NCBI GenBank assembly: GCA_028456385.1
Contig: JALNQF010000046.1
Span: 186,001 to 250,000 of the forward strand
DNA from: Ophiosphaerella korrae
Taxonomy: Eukaryota > Ascomycota > Dothideomycetes > Pleosporales > Phaeosphaeriaceae
DNA: 64,000 bases
Reading direction: 5' to 3'
The position numbers were made by a program, and so were the translations under genes. The notes beneath the pieces are model-generated. The model saw nothing but the letters and a program-made list of their open reading frames with translations, did no database searches and was not told the DNA's origin. Shown here one piece after another: positions 43,427 to 55,215 of the stretch. Position 1 is the stretch's first letter; the number at the start of each line of letters is the position of its first letter.

Positions 43427-43885
43427 CATGGGACAAAGTTGAAGAAGTAACAAAATTCAAATCGATGATTGAGCAGTAGAGCCACTCATCACGTGATGAC
43501 TGTCTGTCAATGACGAATGAAACGGAAGCGATTAGAGAACATCGACTTGAGCGCTTTTTTTAAACCCATCCCGATTTTTTCTCTGGGCACACAGTGCAGC
43601 AAAGCCAGTTGATAGTAGAAACCACCGTGGGACTCAATGATGAATACATGAGGCTAATAATAAGTGGAGGTGAGGTGTGTGGGGGCGCGGCGGGAAGAAC
43701 CGCCGACGTTCATCCAGACCCTCGATGTTGGGTGTCACCTCCGAAGCACCGTCGTTACCTTCAAATACAACAGCCCACTATGCCACACCACATCCCTTAG
43801 AAGGGCTGAAGATTGCACTTGTGATAACACAGCTGCATCTTTTTCCTCGTCAAACACTTTGTCGCCTCAGATTTCGCACAGTGCG
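43427..43885. other. Intergenic; upstream region of the EAF-type gene
   Basis: No gene supported. It separates the acetylesterase stop from the EAF start. Confidence 0.4.
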
Positions 43886-45491
43886 ATGGCTTCCCCAGCA
43901 GTCGAGAGTCGCGGCGTTGAGCCTCATAAGAAAGCGCACTTCACACTGCACATCAGCGATCGGGTAGCCAATCAAGACTCTCTACGGGGTGCCTATAGCA
44001 GTGTCAAATGTAATTCATCCTAGCCCTATATACTACCTCTAGACTGCTGACGTAGCGCCAGACAACCATAAGCCTGCGCAATCCTCCGAACATCGCACCA
44101 CAACACTCACCTCTACATCTGCGAACGCATACAGCCTGCGACTGGAAGACAAATCTAGTTCGGGCGACAAGGACATCTTCACATTCACTGGCAATCGTGA
44201 CGCAACGAAAAAGTCATATGTTCTTCTCTTCGACACCTCTTCACAGAAGGCTACCCTCGAGCCGCTCTCCGATTCATATGTGTTTAATCTTTCAACCAAA
44301 AACAATAAGGACGTGTCATCACAACATTCAAGAATATACCCCAAAAAGAGCAGGGAAGGGCAACAAGACGACCTAGCAGAGGACGATCTCTTCGGCGAGG
44401 GAGGGGCAGATGACGAGTCCGGTGATCCAGATCCCAACAATCCTTTCGATTTCCGACATTTTCTGGGCAAAGAAAAAGAAAAACGTGGCGATGAATCAGA
44501 GTATTATGCAGTGTCATCACCGGACTATCGAACAGGCACGGGCAGCGCACAGAACACGCCTCAGCTGAGCGCACGAAAACCACCACCAGTAGCAGCTACG
44601 ACAGCATTGAAGGCTAAAGCAAAACCTGCAGAGCCAGCGCCTAAGAAACGAAGGGCTGCGGAAGCGGACTTGTTCTTGAAGAAGAAGAAGCCAATCGCAA
44701 AGAAGGCACAGGCGCAAGCGCAAGCTCCTCCATCAATTCACATCGAGCGACGCGCTACAGAACGGTCTGCGCCTGAGGCCGCACCCAAACCTAAAGGCAA
44801 ACCTTCTGGTCCTCCGGCCTCCAAGATCAAGTCCAGCGAACTGGTGCATTCATCAGATGAATCAGATATTGATGCAGATGGCGTCGTCGAACCACCATCT
44901 CCACCTCATAAAGAACCACCCCGCTCCCCATCGCCTCATTATCGCCCAGCCTCAGACCACGAGGACGAAGATGCTGAAGGCGAATCTGACGACGATGGCG
45001 ACCTCGAGATCGAAGTTCCCGATGCGCGCCCCTCCCGGCCCCGAGCTGTCAGCTCACTGAAGTCCGTTGGCCTCAATAACAAACTCGGCATGGGCAACGG
45101 CAACGGCTTCAAATCACCGTCCAACGGTCCCATCTCCCTCGCCAGCGCCGCAAGCAGCGTCCAGGGCTCACCCAACCCGCATAACTTCATGCCCCAAAAG
45201 AATCGTGCACTCCAAGATGACGAAACTATCGACTTTGGAGACTTACCAGACAACGCCGAGGGCGAGGATGATGACGAAGACGAAGAGGAGGATGAAGGCG
45301 ATGGTGTGTTGGAAATCGAGGACCCAGATGTCGATGATATTGATCTTGGATCGCCCGCCAGACCGGGTGCGGGCACACATGATCAGAGGGGGAGCACGGT
45401 GGCTGAGGAGGATGAGGATGATCCGTTGTATGATGTGTTTATGGCTGAATTGGAGGGTGATGGTAGTAGTGAGGAGAGTGAAGAAGAGTAG
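43886..45491 (+). CDS. EAF-family RNA polymerase II elongation factor
   Basis: 519 aa. Exons 43886-44009 and 44056-45491 (intron 46 nt), in frame. The N-terminal ELL-associated-factor domain covers about residues 15-115: KKAHFTLHISDRV, SLRGAYSSVK, then DIFTFTGNRDATKKSYVLLFD and ATLEPLSDSYVFNL. EAF proteins bind ELL-type factors and stimulate elongation by RNA polymerase II in the nucleus. The rest is disordered: a Lys-rich patch (LFLKKKKPIAKKAQ, likely a nuclear signal), Pro/Ser-rich parts, and long acidic runs (EGEDDDEDEEEDEGDG) to the end. This layout is normal for fungal members. Confidence 0.85.
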
Positions 45492-46779
45492 AGGCTGGTG
45501 AGGTTGGGAGAAGGTCCAGTGGGGATTTGGAAGGCTTGGAGAAGATTTGGAAGGTCCGGTGGGCTTACGCTTGTGCGGATTTACTGGGTATCTTGCTCAA
45601 GAATGTGGCGCATTCGATGTGTTTTGTTATGATGTGTATCATCAAATTTACGCACTAATGATTGAGAGAGATTCGACAGGCCTCTGAGAAGATCGCGCCC
45701 TGCAGACTTGTAGGTTCCTTTTTTTTCTTTTGGCAGGATCGCCCAGCCTGCGTGTGATCGCAACTTTTATTCGATGCCAGGACTGAAGAGTCTCCCTGCA
45801 TGTCTACCGATCATCGGGTCTCCTCTGCATGAAATTGCAGCCACAACTTACGTGCATGCTCCAGTTTCCAAAGTGGCGCGCCTCAGAAAAGCACGTGTTC
45901 AAAATTTGGTGGTCGAGGTGAGAAGGCGGCTGACAGGGCGCTTTCTTGTCTTGCGAATCCGGTGAAATGGCTGTGTGCCTTCCACTCCTGCCACTGTGTT
46001 GAATTATTGTTTGATAAATTTGGCTGTTGCAAGTTTGCACCTTGGAAACTTGCGGCCAACTTTTGAACCCCTTACTCTACCGGTACCTACCGGTATGCTA
46101 AGCATGTACTTTTTACACGCGCGGGGATCCCCTGTCGTTACCATTTATACGCATAACCGATCGCGATTGGCGGACATAACAGCAATAAGGCTAACAACTA
46201 TTCGATTGGCCAAAACACAAAATCCTTAGATCCATGCGAATCCGATGAACATGGTTCATCAACATGCATAGAAGCGCCACAGGGGACATAGTGAAGCGAG
46301 ACGGCAAGGCATACTTGAGTGCCTATGTGCGGTTTTCTCTCCCACGAGACACTTACCTGGTTGCTAAGAGCACTGGAAATGAACGAGCGTTTTTTGTACT
46401 TGGCTTGTAGCTTTGTCTGTTACTGTTTCTTTCACAACCTACACATCCATTACGTCTCACCGGAAATACCATGGTACCTGATTGGTACCAGAAGCGCCCG
46501 AAAGTTGAGCCTTCAGCGCTTGGACCTATGCAGCATGCCGGAGGTCAATTAGATTAGGCTACGCCCCGTCGAATCACCTTTCTTTGTGGGTAGAACTAAC
46601 CCATTGTGTCAGTCTTGATGACGGCTTTGACAAACCTTGCCGAGTGACAATTTGGTCCTTTGTCTTTATATGCCTTGATTGTCCCCTTGCGATTACATAC
46701 ATGACCCACTACTTTAACTCGTCATGTACACGTCCCATTGAAACCTTTCGTTGCCCATCACTCGAAGTCCGTATACATA
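45492..46779. other. Intergenic, no gene supported
   Basis: About 1.3 kb. The short frames show no likeness to any family. It contains a GGTACC/ACCGGT-rich stretch near 46080 (CTACCGGTACCTACCGGTAT), a short local repeat. Confidence 0.45.
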
Positions 46780-47514
46780 TCACCTACGGAAAGCCCACAA
46801 GGCCGCGATACGCATGATCGACGTTGGAGAACGGTGAAAATGGTGTATGGTGACAGGGATAAACCCTACAGCGACAACAATACCAAACATATACAAAGGA
46901 GATCTCGATGCCATCACACTCCATAGGCTCTGTCCGGATGGCGTGTCCTCACGCCAGGGCTTAGTCCGTTTTGCCTCCTGACGGGTATCAACATTCTGCC
47001 ACTCCAGATCGACCGAGTCCGAGGGTGGAGGATCAACATCGATTGTATGCTCTTCATTTCTGGCAAATTGTTTCTTAACTAAGAAGGGTTAGCGACGACT
47101 TTACTGCATAGCAACAGCCACCTATCCACTTACTCCATTGTGGGCCCTCGGGCGACATGACGAAAGATCTGGCTTCTGCTTCCCACATCACCCTATTGTT
47201 AAATTCATGCTGAAGCCTGGCCAATATCTCTATATTTGCCTGTTTCCTTTCGTTGAAGGTGGCGGTAGACTCCCAAGCAGGCCATTCTGAGAGCTTTCCA
47301 TCTATAGCGAAGATCAGATCAATCATGGGCCATTTGTCAGGCCCAGTAAGACCCCGGAAGAACTGTTTTACATATGCCTTATGGCGGGACGTGGATTTTA
47401 CTATCAAAAGTCAGCCTCATCATTCGCCCTAAACAAGCGTCGTTCAACTCCTGGAGCAACACCTATTGGCCGCTCAACCCTAGTCCAATTGATCGACGTC
47501 GGGGTCGAGGCCAT
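46780..47514 (-). pseudogene. Small membrane protein gene with one-base frameshift
   Basis: ATG at 47514 opens MASTPTSINWTRVERPIGVAPG. After ADF a TGA appears at 47406-47404, but the frame one base over continues with coherent sequence (RHKAYVKQFFRGLTGPDKWPMIDLIF). It runs through a 43-nt intron (47079-47121, GT-AG) and ends at 46780. With one extra base in the T run at 47407-47410 the total length becomes a multiple of three (230 aa). The last exon encodes a charged stretch (VDLEWQNVDTRQEAKR) and one TM helix (PLYMFGIVVAVGFIPVTI). No family is recognised. A TATAAAAG box lies about 20 bp before the ATG. This may be a real recent frameshift or a homopolymer sequencing error. Confidence 0.5.
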
Positions 47515-48960
47515 GGCAATGGCTCCCTCTCCTTTTATAGCAGCCACCCCTTCCCTCGAGCGCCATTGCAGGCTTCTCTACCCTTTTATGCCATCGCCAC
47601 GATGTGAGCCGTCGAGGAACAAGGCTCAAAGCCCGGGACTTCCCGCCATATCCTGTTATGTTCCTCCTCGGCCGAAGGTGTGAAAATTACTCACTTGTAG
47701 AGGGTTCGAGGTAATAACCCGGCATACCGGCTATTGAGTCTGTAGTCATCGGGATGACGTGTATACGCGGGGAAGGATGTAGACGGGAACGAAGATTTGG
47801 TGGTGTAGTTCTCGTAACCGTGCACCCAATGTCTGCTTCAACAGAACCTGATACGTAAGGTTCCGGAGAAACATCCGGGGAGCTGAAGGCTAAGTGCCCA
47901 GAAATGGAGCAATGGAGCCGTAGCAACTCAACGCAGTATGCTGGGATATACTGCGATGCTTTGTGCCGTATCCTTGGTAAGATTGGTTAGGTGCTGAACA
48001 GCTCTCCCCTTAAGATAGGCAGTTATTTGTTTTCTGACTAACTGATTAAAGGTTTAGAACATCGGGGCGCCTCATCATCACAATTCCACATGACCCTGCA
48101 AGCGGCCTGAGCTTAGACCACGCCACTATCCATTAGGAGATTGTGCATGCAAAAGATTTTATGAAAATCTAGGAGCGCTCCATCTATCACCTTCACGCCT
48201 ATCATCGAGAGCACGACGCAAAGAAAGAGCAGGCTCTCTGGATGTTTCTCTCCCAACTCTGATGTGCGGGATTCATCCGACTCATTGGAAGTCCCGCCAG
48301 CGCACGTGCACCTGAATTACCATGCTAAATGACAAGACTAATGATAAAAACGAGCTGAGATCTGTATTACAATCAGCCCCGGCAGATTTAAAGTCCTGAT
48401 TGGAATCGCGTAGCAGAAAGAGCTCCTTTGCCTGGAATCAATAAAACCACAAACCCTGGTGGGGACGACGACCCTCAATTGGAAACGCAGCCAACCGCGG
48501 CAAATATAAGGATCAACTTGCTGTGCTGAACATTATTAAGCCTCAAAGCAAGCTAATGTTGCTAGAATATTGACCCCTTGGGTTTCCAGACTTTATTATT
48601 ATACAAGGCCAAGATGTTTCAGCTAAGATGATTCTACATATCCATTTTCTTTTTGGAGGCACAAGAGGATACTTAATTACGAGCAGGTTGCCGATATATG
48701 GTGCAATACCATACAAGCATAGATAGAAGCTGAACACTAATGACAGTCAAAAATTCATATCAGACATGCAGGACAAACTTCAACTTCGAACTAGAATTGC
48801 AACGCACCCAGACTTTTTTTTTTAACAACGTACTTTGGTTTCCAAACTTCTGTAGCAGAGCCTCAATCTCTCACAATGATACTGAGCGGCATAGACGCTC
48901 TTTCGCATACATTGAGTGTCGAACTTTCAACTCCACCCCCTAAACTTTCATAACACATGG
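47515..48960. other. Intergenic, no gene supported
   Basis: About 1.4 kb. An open minus frame at 47687-47926 ends near a good donor (GTGAGT) but starts without ATG and has no clear partner exon, so it is not called. Confidence 0.4.
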
Positions 48961-50592
48961 CTATTCCAATTGGATCTGCAGCCTTCTAACCAAGGACTCT
49001 AGATCATCGTCTTGAGTGACTCCAAACTCTGCGACTCGAAAGAGCATACCACAGGCCGACATTGGTTGTGTGGCTTGATCTCCAAACCAATCCCAAGCCA
49101 ACCGCACCTTCTCTCGGTGCGCACTAGTGACATTTTCTTCTTTTCCTCTTAGTAAGAAATTCCACCTTTGAGGATCCTTGAGCACGAATTGTAGGCTGGC
49201 TCTGTTCATTGACGGCCTACCGTGTCCTACCCTGTCTGTCATATTCAAGCTCTTCGCAAGGAATTCATTCGCTGTCTCGACTTTGCCCGCAAAAGTTTGG
49301 AGTAAGGCCAGTGCATTAATCATAATCAAGCATCGATTGGACGATGGGTTTACACTAGTAGGTTGTTTCGACGTCGTCCCCGCAAGCAGTTGATATATAA
49401 GACAGAATGGAGCCAAGAGGCCTCTCGGTGGCACAAAAGGTGGGTTAAACGACGATGTGATCTTATTGAACTTTTTAGATGGGTCATTTGGGTAGCCAAC
49501 GCCTTTGAGGGCCTCTCTCACAGCCAAGGGATAATTTTCATTCCGTTTGACCAGGAAGTCAAACAGAACATCAACGCCCTCTGACTTGAAGTCGTTTTGA
49601 TACCTAGAGATGCTTTTCTCTCTCCTCTGTTCAACGTATTCATCTTCATTATCTTCATGGTCTGTGATTTGAAGAATGTCGATGTTGCGAAGGAACGTTC
49701 CAAATTCATCTCGGTGGAGGATTCTCGCGCATGTTCGTTTATTGACCGACTCAAAAAACTGTTCCAAGAGAAGGTCACCTGAAGATACGAGACCGCGAAG
49801 TGAGTCTAGAATTCTTTGTTCCTCTCTGGTAGGCGTTCCAAAAGCCTCCTGCTTGTACCATGCATCATGCCCTGCTTCAGCCCAAGCATGTGTCAGTGCC
49901 GACATGACTTGTATTTCGACCTTATCAGTCTCTCGCCAACCATATCTGCCCTTGGCCGTCAAACCATTGTGTTCTTGCTCCATTGTGGCACGATAATGAT
50001 CAGCTTCGTAACCCAGGTGTTTTGGGATGTACTTAACAGCTGACTTCTTCCCTTGCTTTCCAATTTTTGGTATTCCTGGATTCTCACACGATGGTTTAAA
50101 CATTTCAATATTTACCACTGAAGGCTTCAGCATGGTGCTCGATCCGACTGACGCCACATGATCAATGGCCGGCATTGAGACCGTTCCAGTATGCTGTACA
50201 AGCCGAACGTCTTTCCAAATCGACACAATTTTTTCTTCTACGTGTTTACGCTGTTCATCATTTGGAGTATATAGAATTATCCTGACACCAGCAAAATCTG
50301 GTATGTCTGCCCAGATGTCTGCCGACGTCTTGTATTTCTTGGTAGCGTTTCTCATCCTCAGTTTTTCGCGAAGGCTTTTCTCTTCCTTTGCTCGACATGT
50401 GACTTTCGCATGAACCTTTTGCCCGTCTGGAGCTGCCAGTGCAAGTTGTTCGTCCAAGAGATCCTTGGCTCTCTGGGCAACCTGCTCGTAGTGACCGAGG
50501 TGGTAATCTCGTGTGAGAAATTCTTCTATGACACAATAAACTTTTTCATGAGAGCTGCCTTCTCGGAGCTCTTCTTGTTTGATGGGGCTCAT
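48961..50592 (-). CDS. RelA/SpoT-domain protein (alarmone synthetase-like)
   Basis: 543 aa, single exon. ATG 50592 (MSPIKQEEL) is used; the open frame upstream begins without ATG. Residues from about 55 to 260 match the RelA/SpoT synthetase domain: RAKEEKSLREKLRMRNATKKY (RxK..S...K pattern, ATP site), DIWADIPDFAGVRIILYTPND (D-x2-G-x-R), GYEADHYRAT and VEIQVMSALTHAWAEAGHDAWY, the counterpart of ExQ...hxWAE..H. No HD hydrolase or TGS/ACT domain is seen, so it resembles small alarmone synthetases with a long C-terminal extension of unknown type. Such proteins make (p)ppGpp or related nucleotides in bacteria. In fungi the product and role are largely unknown. Confidence 0.85.
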   Translation of the reverse strand: MSPIKQEELREGSSHEKVYCVIEEFLTRDYHLGHYEQVAQRAKDLLDEQLALAAPDGQKVHAKVTCRAKEEKSLREKLRMRNATKKYKTSADIWADIPDFAGVRIILYTPNDEQRKHVEEKIVSIWKDVRLVQHTGTVSMPAIDHVASVGSSTMLKPSVVNIEMFKPSCENPGIPKIGKQGKKSAVKYIPKHLGYEADHYRATMEQEHNGLTAKGRYGWRETDKVEIQVMSALTHAWAEAGHDAWYKQEAFGTPTREEQRILDSLRGLVSSGDLLLEQFFESVNKRTCARILHRDEFGTFLRNIDILQITDHEDNEDEYVEQRREKSISRYQNDFKSEGVDVLFDFLVKRNENYPLAVREALKGVGYPNDPSKKFNKITSSFNPPFVPPRGLLAPFCLIYQLLAGTTSKQPTSVNPSSNRCLIMINALALLQTFAGKVETANEFLAKSLNMTDRVGHGRPSMNRASLQFVLKDPQRWNFLLRGKEENVTSAHREKVRLAWDWFGDQATQPMSACGMLFRVAEFGVTQDDDLESLVRRLQIQLE

Positions 50593-51292
50593 GGTGGTGT
50601 AATGAAGAACTGCGCTGGCTGTTACTATACTAAGACTTGTGAGCCAAAATCTCGAGGTTACACAGCGAGGGAGATATACGTTCAGGTCTTTACGAACCAA
50701 GTCTTTTGATACTTTACGTTAAATAGGGGCGTCTATCTCTGGTGGTCACTTGAATCTTTGTTGTTTTCAACGATACGTAAGGCTCTTTAAGTAGATTATG
50801 TGCGCAATCCCCTCGCCAGCAAGGCTGTGGGCTGAGATAGACATGATACCCATCGAACCGAGCCCAAAGCAGTGACACTTGCGCCATGTCCGCTCAACTT
50901 CTGACATGCAGCATAGCCTGGAAGAGGGCTGTGACAGCTCATGCTATCATTGGGTGTATCGCCCTGAAGTAGCGGTGATTGAAATTGTCGTGGCAGGAGG
51001 ACCTCGGGCAGCGACGCTCAAGGAGGCTATGACTGCATGCTTCCATACAATGGCTTATGTCAAAGGGATGTTAAAACCTATGATTCGTTATAAAGGTTTT
51101 CTTAGAGACTTGTGCAGGTGGAAACTGACGACTTAAATCTGCCACGTAGTCACCGACGCTAGCCTTATCAGGGCATCATGCATATCATTATTCTCATTCT
51201 CAGCCTCAACTTTTTTCGGTAATAATTATGTGCATGTTTACTCGATGGAATTTACCAAGCATTGTTCGTGTTTGCCTTTATTTTATTTCTGG
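50593..51292. other. Intergenic between divergent genes
   Basis: No gene supported. It contains the upstream regions of the RelA/SpoT-domain gene and of the CorA-like gene. Confidence 0.4.
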
Positions 51293-53022
51293 ATGATGTC
51301 GACCTTTGTTGTCAGTAACTCGCCTGCAACACAATATTATGCGCCACATCCATCATACAAAAACTACGTACATTCTCTATGTTCGCATAATCCATCTCTC
51401 GTTACACTTTATGAATTTCTTTCGCGAAAAGTAACTCAGAACTATCCTTGTCGTTTTGCTGCCCTGGACTTCCGAACAGGGCTACTTTCTCCTGTCTCAC
51501 GCCACATTGTTGATTTTAACCATCTGCGCCAAGAACTGTACAAAAGGAATGATACAACCGACGGTGGTGAATGGGATAATGTGGATCATCCCTTAGAAGG
51601 CCGGATGTTGATTATTGAGGATCTAACGGTCGAGTTAATTGAGTGTCTGGGTTCTATGGTATGCTTGACATGTTCCTATGGGTATTCCTGTATTCTTATT
51701 TTTAACTCAGCATTGAAATCTTAGGGGAAAAAAAAACAGCTGAAGCTAACTTTTTTAAGCTCGATATAGATCCAATATTCTTTGCAACACATTTGAGTAC
51801 AGTGTATCGAACTGATAGACATCATCCAACGCCAGACGAGGCTACTTTGCCGTCGCGATTGAAATACAAAAATTACATCAATATTTCCTATCACCGCCCA
51901 GTAACAGCTGACCGAGATTGTGCCTATGGCAATAGATTTGTTCGAGCTACTGCCATAGACCGCAAACTGATATTCCTACAATCTTCCGTGATTGGCCTTG
52001 CTCAACACCATGCATCCATAATCAAGATCGAGAAACATGACGACTTCTGGCTAAGTAAGCTTTTTTTAAGTTCGACCTATGTCATTGTGACTAACAAACT
52101 CACAGCACTTATACTCGTTGATCCCCCACTTTCCGAGAAGCATTTCGTTTCTGGACACAAAGACAACCCACACTACAAGGTTAAGCTGAACCTAAGGCCA
52201 TTTTTAGGTCACTACGAAAACTTCGCGGACCTTCCTAAGTTCTCTGAAAATTGGCAGTCCGCAAAATATCACGCACAAGGAGGGATGTTTGATGATTTGA
52301 TCCAATACTGGCAGCAAGTCCCCTCCTGGTTCGACTCAGCCAACCCATCAGTTCAGTCACTAGCATACTATCCACTCCATATCGCGGCCGCAGAATGGGT
52401 CAAGTATACCGAGGTGATGCATACCTGCATTAAGCGTTTCGAGTATCATGGGAACCAACTACCAACACTAAGCAAATTTAATGAAGATCTGAAAGAACTT
52501 CAGAGTTGGCGGAGACGAAGCATACGCTCCCAGGAGAAATGCCAAGCTATCATTCGCCGGTTAAAAGCGCACAACTCGTCTGATCCTCAACAGCGCGCAG
52601 CCATGGGGACTCTATTGGAAGACTTCGAGGTTATAAACAACAATATCAAAATAGCCGGTAACAGACTGGAGAATACATTGCCCATCGTAACCTCTTTAGT
52701 GCAGATTATCGATGCTCGGCAGTCGTTCGCAGAAACAGCCAATATTCGTCGCCTGACTGTACTTGCATTGGTTTTCGTGCCGCTGGGCTATGTCGCAAAC
52801 CTCTTCAGTATGAATCCATCAAATATGCCTGGGAGCGCGCATTTTTGGGTCTACTTTGTGGTCGCGATACCAGTCACAATTTTGGTGTTTATCGTCGCTC
52901 GACCACCGACTGCGGCTACGCGAAGGGCCTGGGCGTGTGTTTGTAGCAAGAAACGACGGGAGAGGCCGCAAAATTCGATCAAAATGGGTAACGGTATTGT
53001 ACAAGCGGATATCGAGGCTTGA
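51293..53022 (+). CDS. CorA-like membrane protein
   Basis: 525 aa. Exons 51293-51658, 51760-52054 and 52106-53022, in frame. Fungal CorA-like proteins carry an N-terminal alpha/beta domain and two C-terminal TM helices. Here the start is MMSTFVVSNSPATQ; an upstream in-frame ATG at 51245 is an alternative. The core includes LDIDPIFFATHLSTVYRT, joined across intron 1, and RRSIRSQEKCQAIIRRL with a long helix (ENTLPIVTSLVQIIDARQSFAETANIRRLT). TM1 is VLALVFVPLGYVANLFSM and TM2 is FWVYFVVAIPVTILVFIVA. Where the magnesium channel has Gly-Met-Asn, this protein has Ser-Met-Asn (FSMNPSNMPG), so magnesium transport is uncertain. Confidence 0.8.
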
Positions 53023-53826
53023 ATGAGCAGGATTTGCATAGTCTATAGGGCGATCAGACTATGGAGAGATTGTATGATCATCGACACTGGTATTATTAGC
53101 AGCGTTTTACTTTAGCAATGATTTCGTCAAAATGTTTCCAGTATAAGATGGATCGACTGGATTGTAAGAATATGATCTTTAGTAATCCAATTTTTTCGAG
53201 TTCCTTAGCAATTCAGGCTCTACAAATTGCTATTTGGCAAACTTTCTTGTGTGTAAGAGCAGGTAATCACCACAGTTGGATTCGATAACGCAGCTGACAG
53301 CCTTGGTGGCACAATGTCAGCTCATCCCGATCGCTCGGCCTGATCAAGATCTTGTCAGTCGTGCCGTCCATCCATACGCCGTTCCATCATCGCATCTAAA
53401 AACAAATCTGTATCCGTTACCAGCAATCTTCTAAGCGGCTTCTCGGTTGGATGAGAGATATTACTAATGATTGCCTCAAACTTGAGAAATCTTAGAATGC
53501 AATACACTAACCGGAGCCGGAAATTAATCTATGCTCCGTGCCGCCTACAAGCCTTGACTCGCACGGCAATGACTCTAGCACGGACACTGTCACCCACAAA
53601 AAAACAAAACACTCTCATGTGAGAAGCTTACCATAAGGCGACGTCATATCTCAGAAGTCTGTTAATCATTAGCACAATCTGTTGACACATACATTTGTTG
53701 CGACCGTCGGTGTGGAATGAAGAAGCATCAACGAGATAGAACCAGATGAAACAGACCTTTATAAAAGCAGGTAGGATTGCTCCTTTATACCAGCGTAATA
53801 GCAACATCCCCGCTTACTTACCTAAA
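53023..53826. other. Intergenic, no gene supported
   Basis: 3' flank of the CorA-like gene and upstream region of the HD-domain remnant. Nothing further seen. Confidence 0.4.
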
Positions 53827-54321
53827 ATGAAGTTATCAACCATCACCACACCACTCAGCCTTGCACACCACGCATCCCGTAATATCGCCAGCATCGCCGT
53901 ACCAGATACACCCACAATTCGCAAAGCCATCGACTGCGCGCGGCAAAACAACGATGCGTGGAGTGGGATGAGAATCGGGTACAGCTGGTCTGGGACGTCA
54001 TAGCCCTGTACGCGATGGTCGACATTGCGCTGCATTTTCGGGCTCTGATTGTTGTGCTGGCTGTGAGCACTGGGGCGGAGTTGTTTAGTCCCAATGTCAC
54101 GCTTGCTACTTTGGGGGCCTACAAGGGTTGCGGCGACGATGGAGGAGTGAGATGCTATCAATAAGGAGTTTCCAAGGAAGGGGATTTGGAGCCATGTGAA
54201 GGATACATTGGTGGGCCTTTATCGGACGAAGCGGAATAGGACGTATGAGACATTTGTGGCGGACTGGGGTGAGAAGTATTTGAAGGATGAAGGGTACTCA
54301 CAGGGGGCGGAGGGGAATTGA
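53827..54321 (+). pseudogene. HD-domain (cyanamide hydratase-like) remnant with internal deletion
   Basis: The start MKLSTITTPLSLAHHASRN followed by VPDTPTIRKAIDCARQNNDAW resembles the beginning of fungal HD-domain proteins of the cyanamide hydratase group. The frame then shifts near 53955 and continues with the late part of such proteins: WDENRVQLVWDVIALYAMVDIAL. A stop and another frame change follow near 54130-54160. The sequence resumes as DAINKEFPRKGIWSHVKDTL and YRTKRNRTYETFVADWGEKYL to the stop at 54321. The central part with the metal-binding HD motif is missing. The remnant therefore cannot be active. Three separate lesions (deletion, frameshift, stop) make an annotation error unlikely. 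Confidence 0.65.
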
Positions 54322-55215
54322 TAAGATTAAAAGAGATAAGGGAATAACGTGGAAATAGGCTTGGCATTCATACTTCAATGTAGGAGAGCACTGGGTACGT
54401 CTTTAGCCTAGCTATTGCGATGGAAAGGAAAGATGCATAATGGAATAACGCGGACATTGGTCAGTAGCTAATGCAGTGACTCACAATAATAAGACTATGC
54501 TTTGAATTATCACGTATGCGCTCTTGGCGCAGACGTTTGAAATTGTTGACTTGATAATGCTAAATGGTCATTCGTGCTGTGTCCGCAGTGAATGTTAAAA
54601 TCAAAGAGCTTCATAGCATCACCCTGCGGTTAGGTAAGGTACCGGGCTGTTGCTCGCGTAGCGGCTACATACGAACAATACCCTCACAAGCCCGGCAACT
54701 AACCGGTCAGCCTGCATCCTTACCTCGCGAACAATCTAAATACCCATGCAAAATGTATTGACGATCGAATTTATCCCCGCAGGTAGTTACATAGCAATCT
54801 ATCGGAGTATTGAAAATCTCCTGAAACGGAGAATTTCTTCACGACCTAATCCTGTCGATCTGCCGACCAATGTTGGTGTTGCGATTTGGGTGAGGTTGTG
54901 GTACATACGAGCAACAACGAGGCATGTTGGCGATTGCGGCATAGCTTCAGTCTTGGAGATCCCTTTCTAAAGGCAGGTGCGTTATTGAGCATATTCACAT
55001 GCTGCAATATCCTGCAGGTTGGCGGTGTGGCATCGTAGGCCTCGGAGGGAGTTGATGAGCCCTGTAGTCGAGTATAAAAGCTCTGGTGTAACTCTAGATT
55101 GAGCTCGCTACCATTCAATTCAACAGTTCAAGACAGCTGTATAAATATTCTTGTTCGCCTAGGCTCCCTTTTTGATTTTGGCTTGGCCTAGACTCGCCGT
55201 ACAGTTACATACACC
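54322..55215. other. Intergenic, no gene supported
   Basis: About 0.9 kb without coding signal. It includes the promoter of the BYS1 gene. Confidence 0.4.

Noticed and set aside
44939..45376. Ser-rich minus-strand frame inside the EAF gene
   Set aside because: It mirrors the acidic Glu/Asp codons of the EAF tail and is low in complexity.
50592..50700. Longer N-terminus for the RelA/SpoT-domain protein
   Set aside because: The upstream frame has no ATG start; only TTG is available.
54130..54160. TGA as selenocysteine in the HD-domain remnant
   Set aside because: Filamentous ascomycetes lack known selenoprotein machinery and the gene has other lesions.
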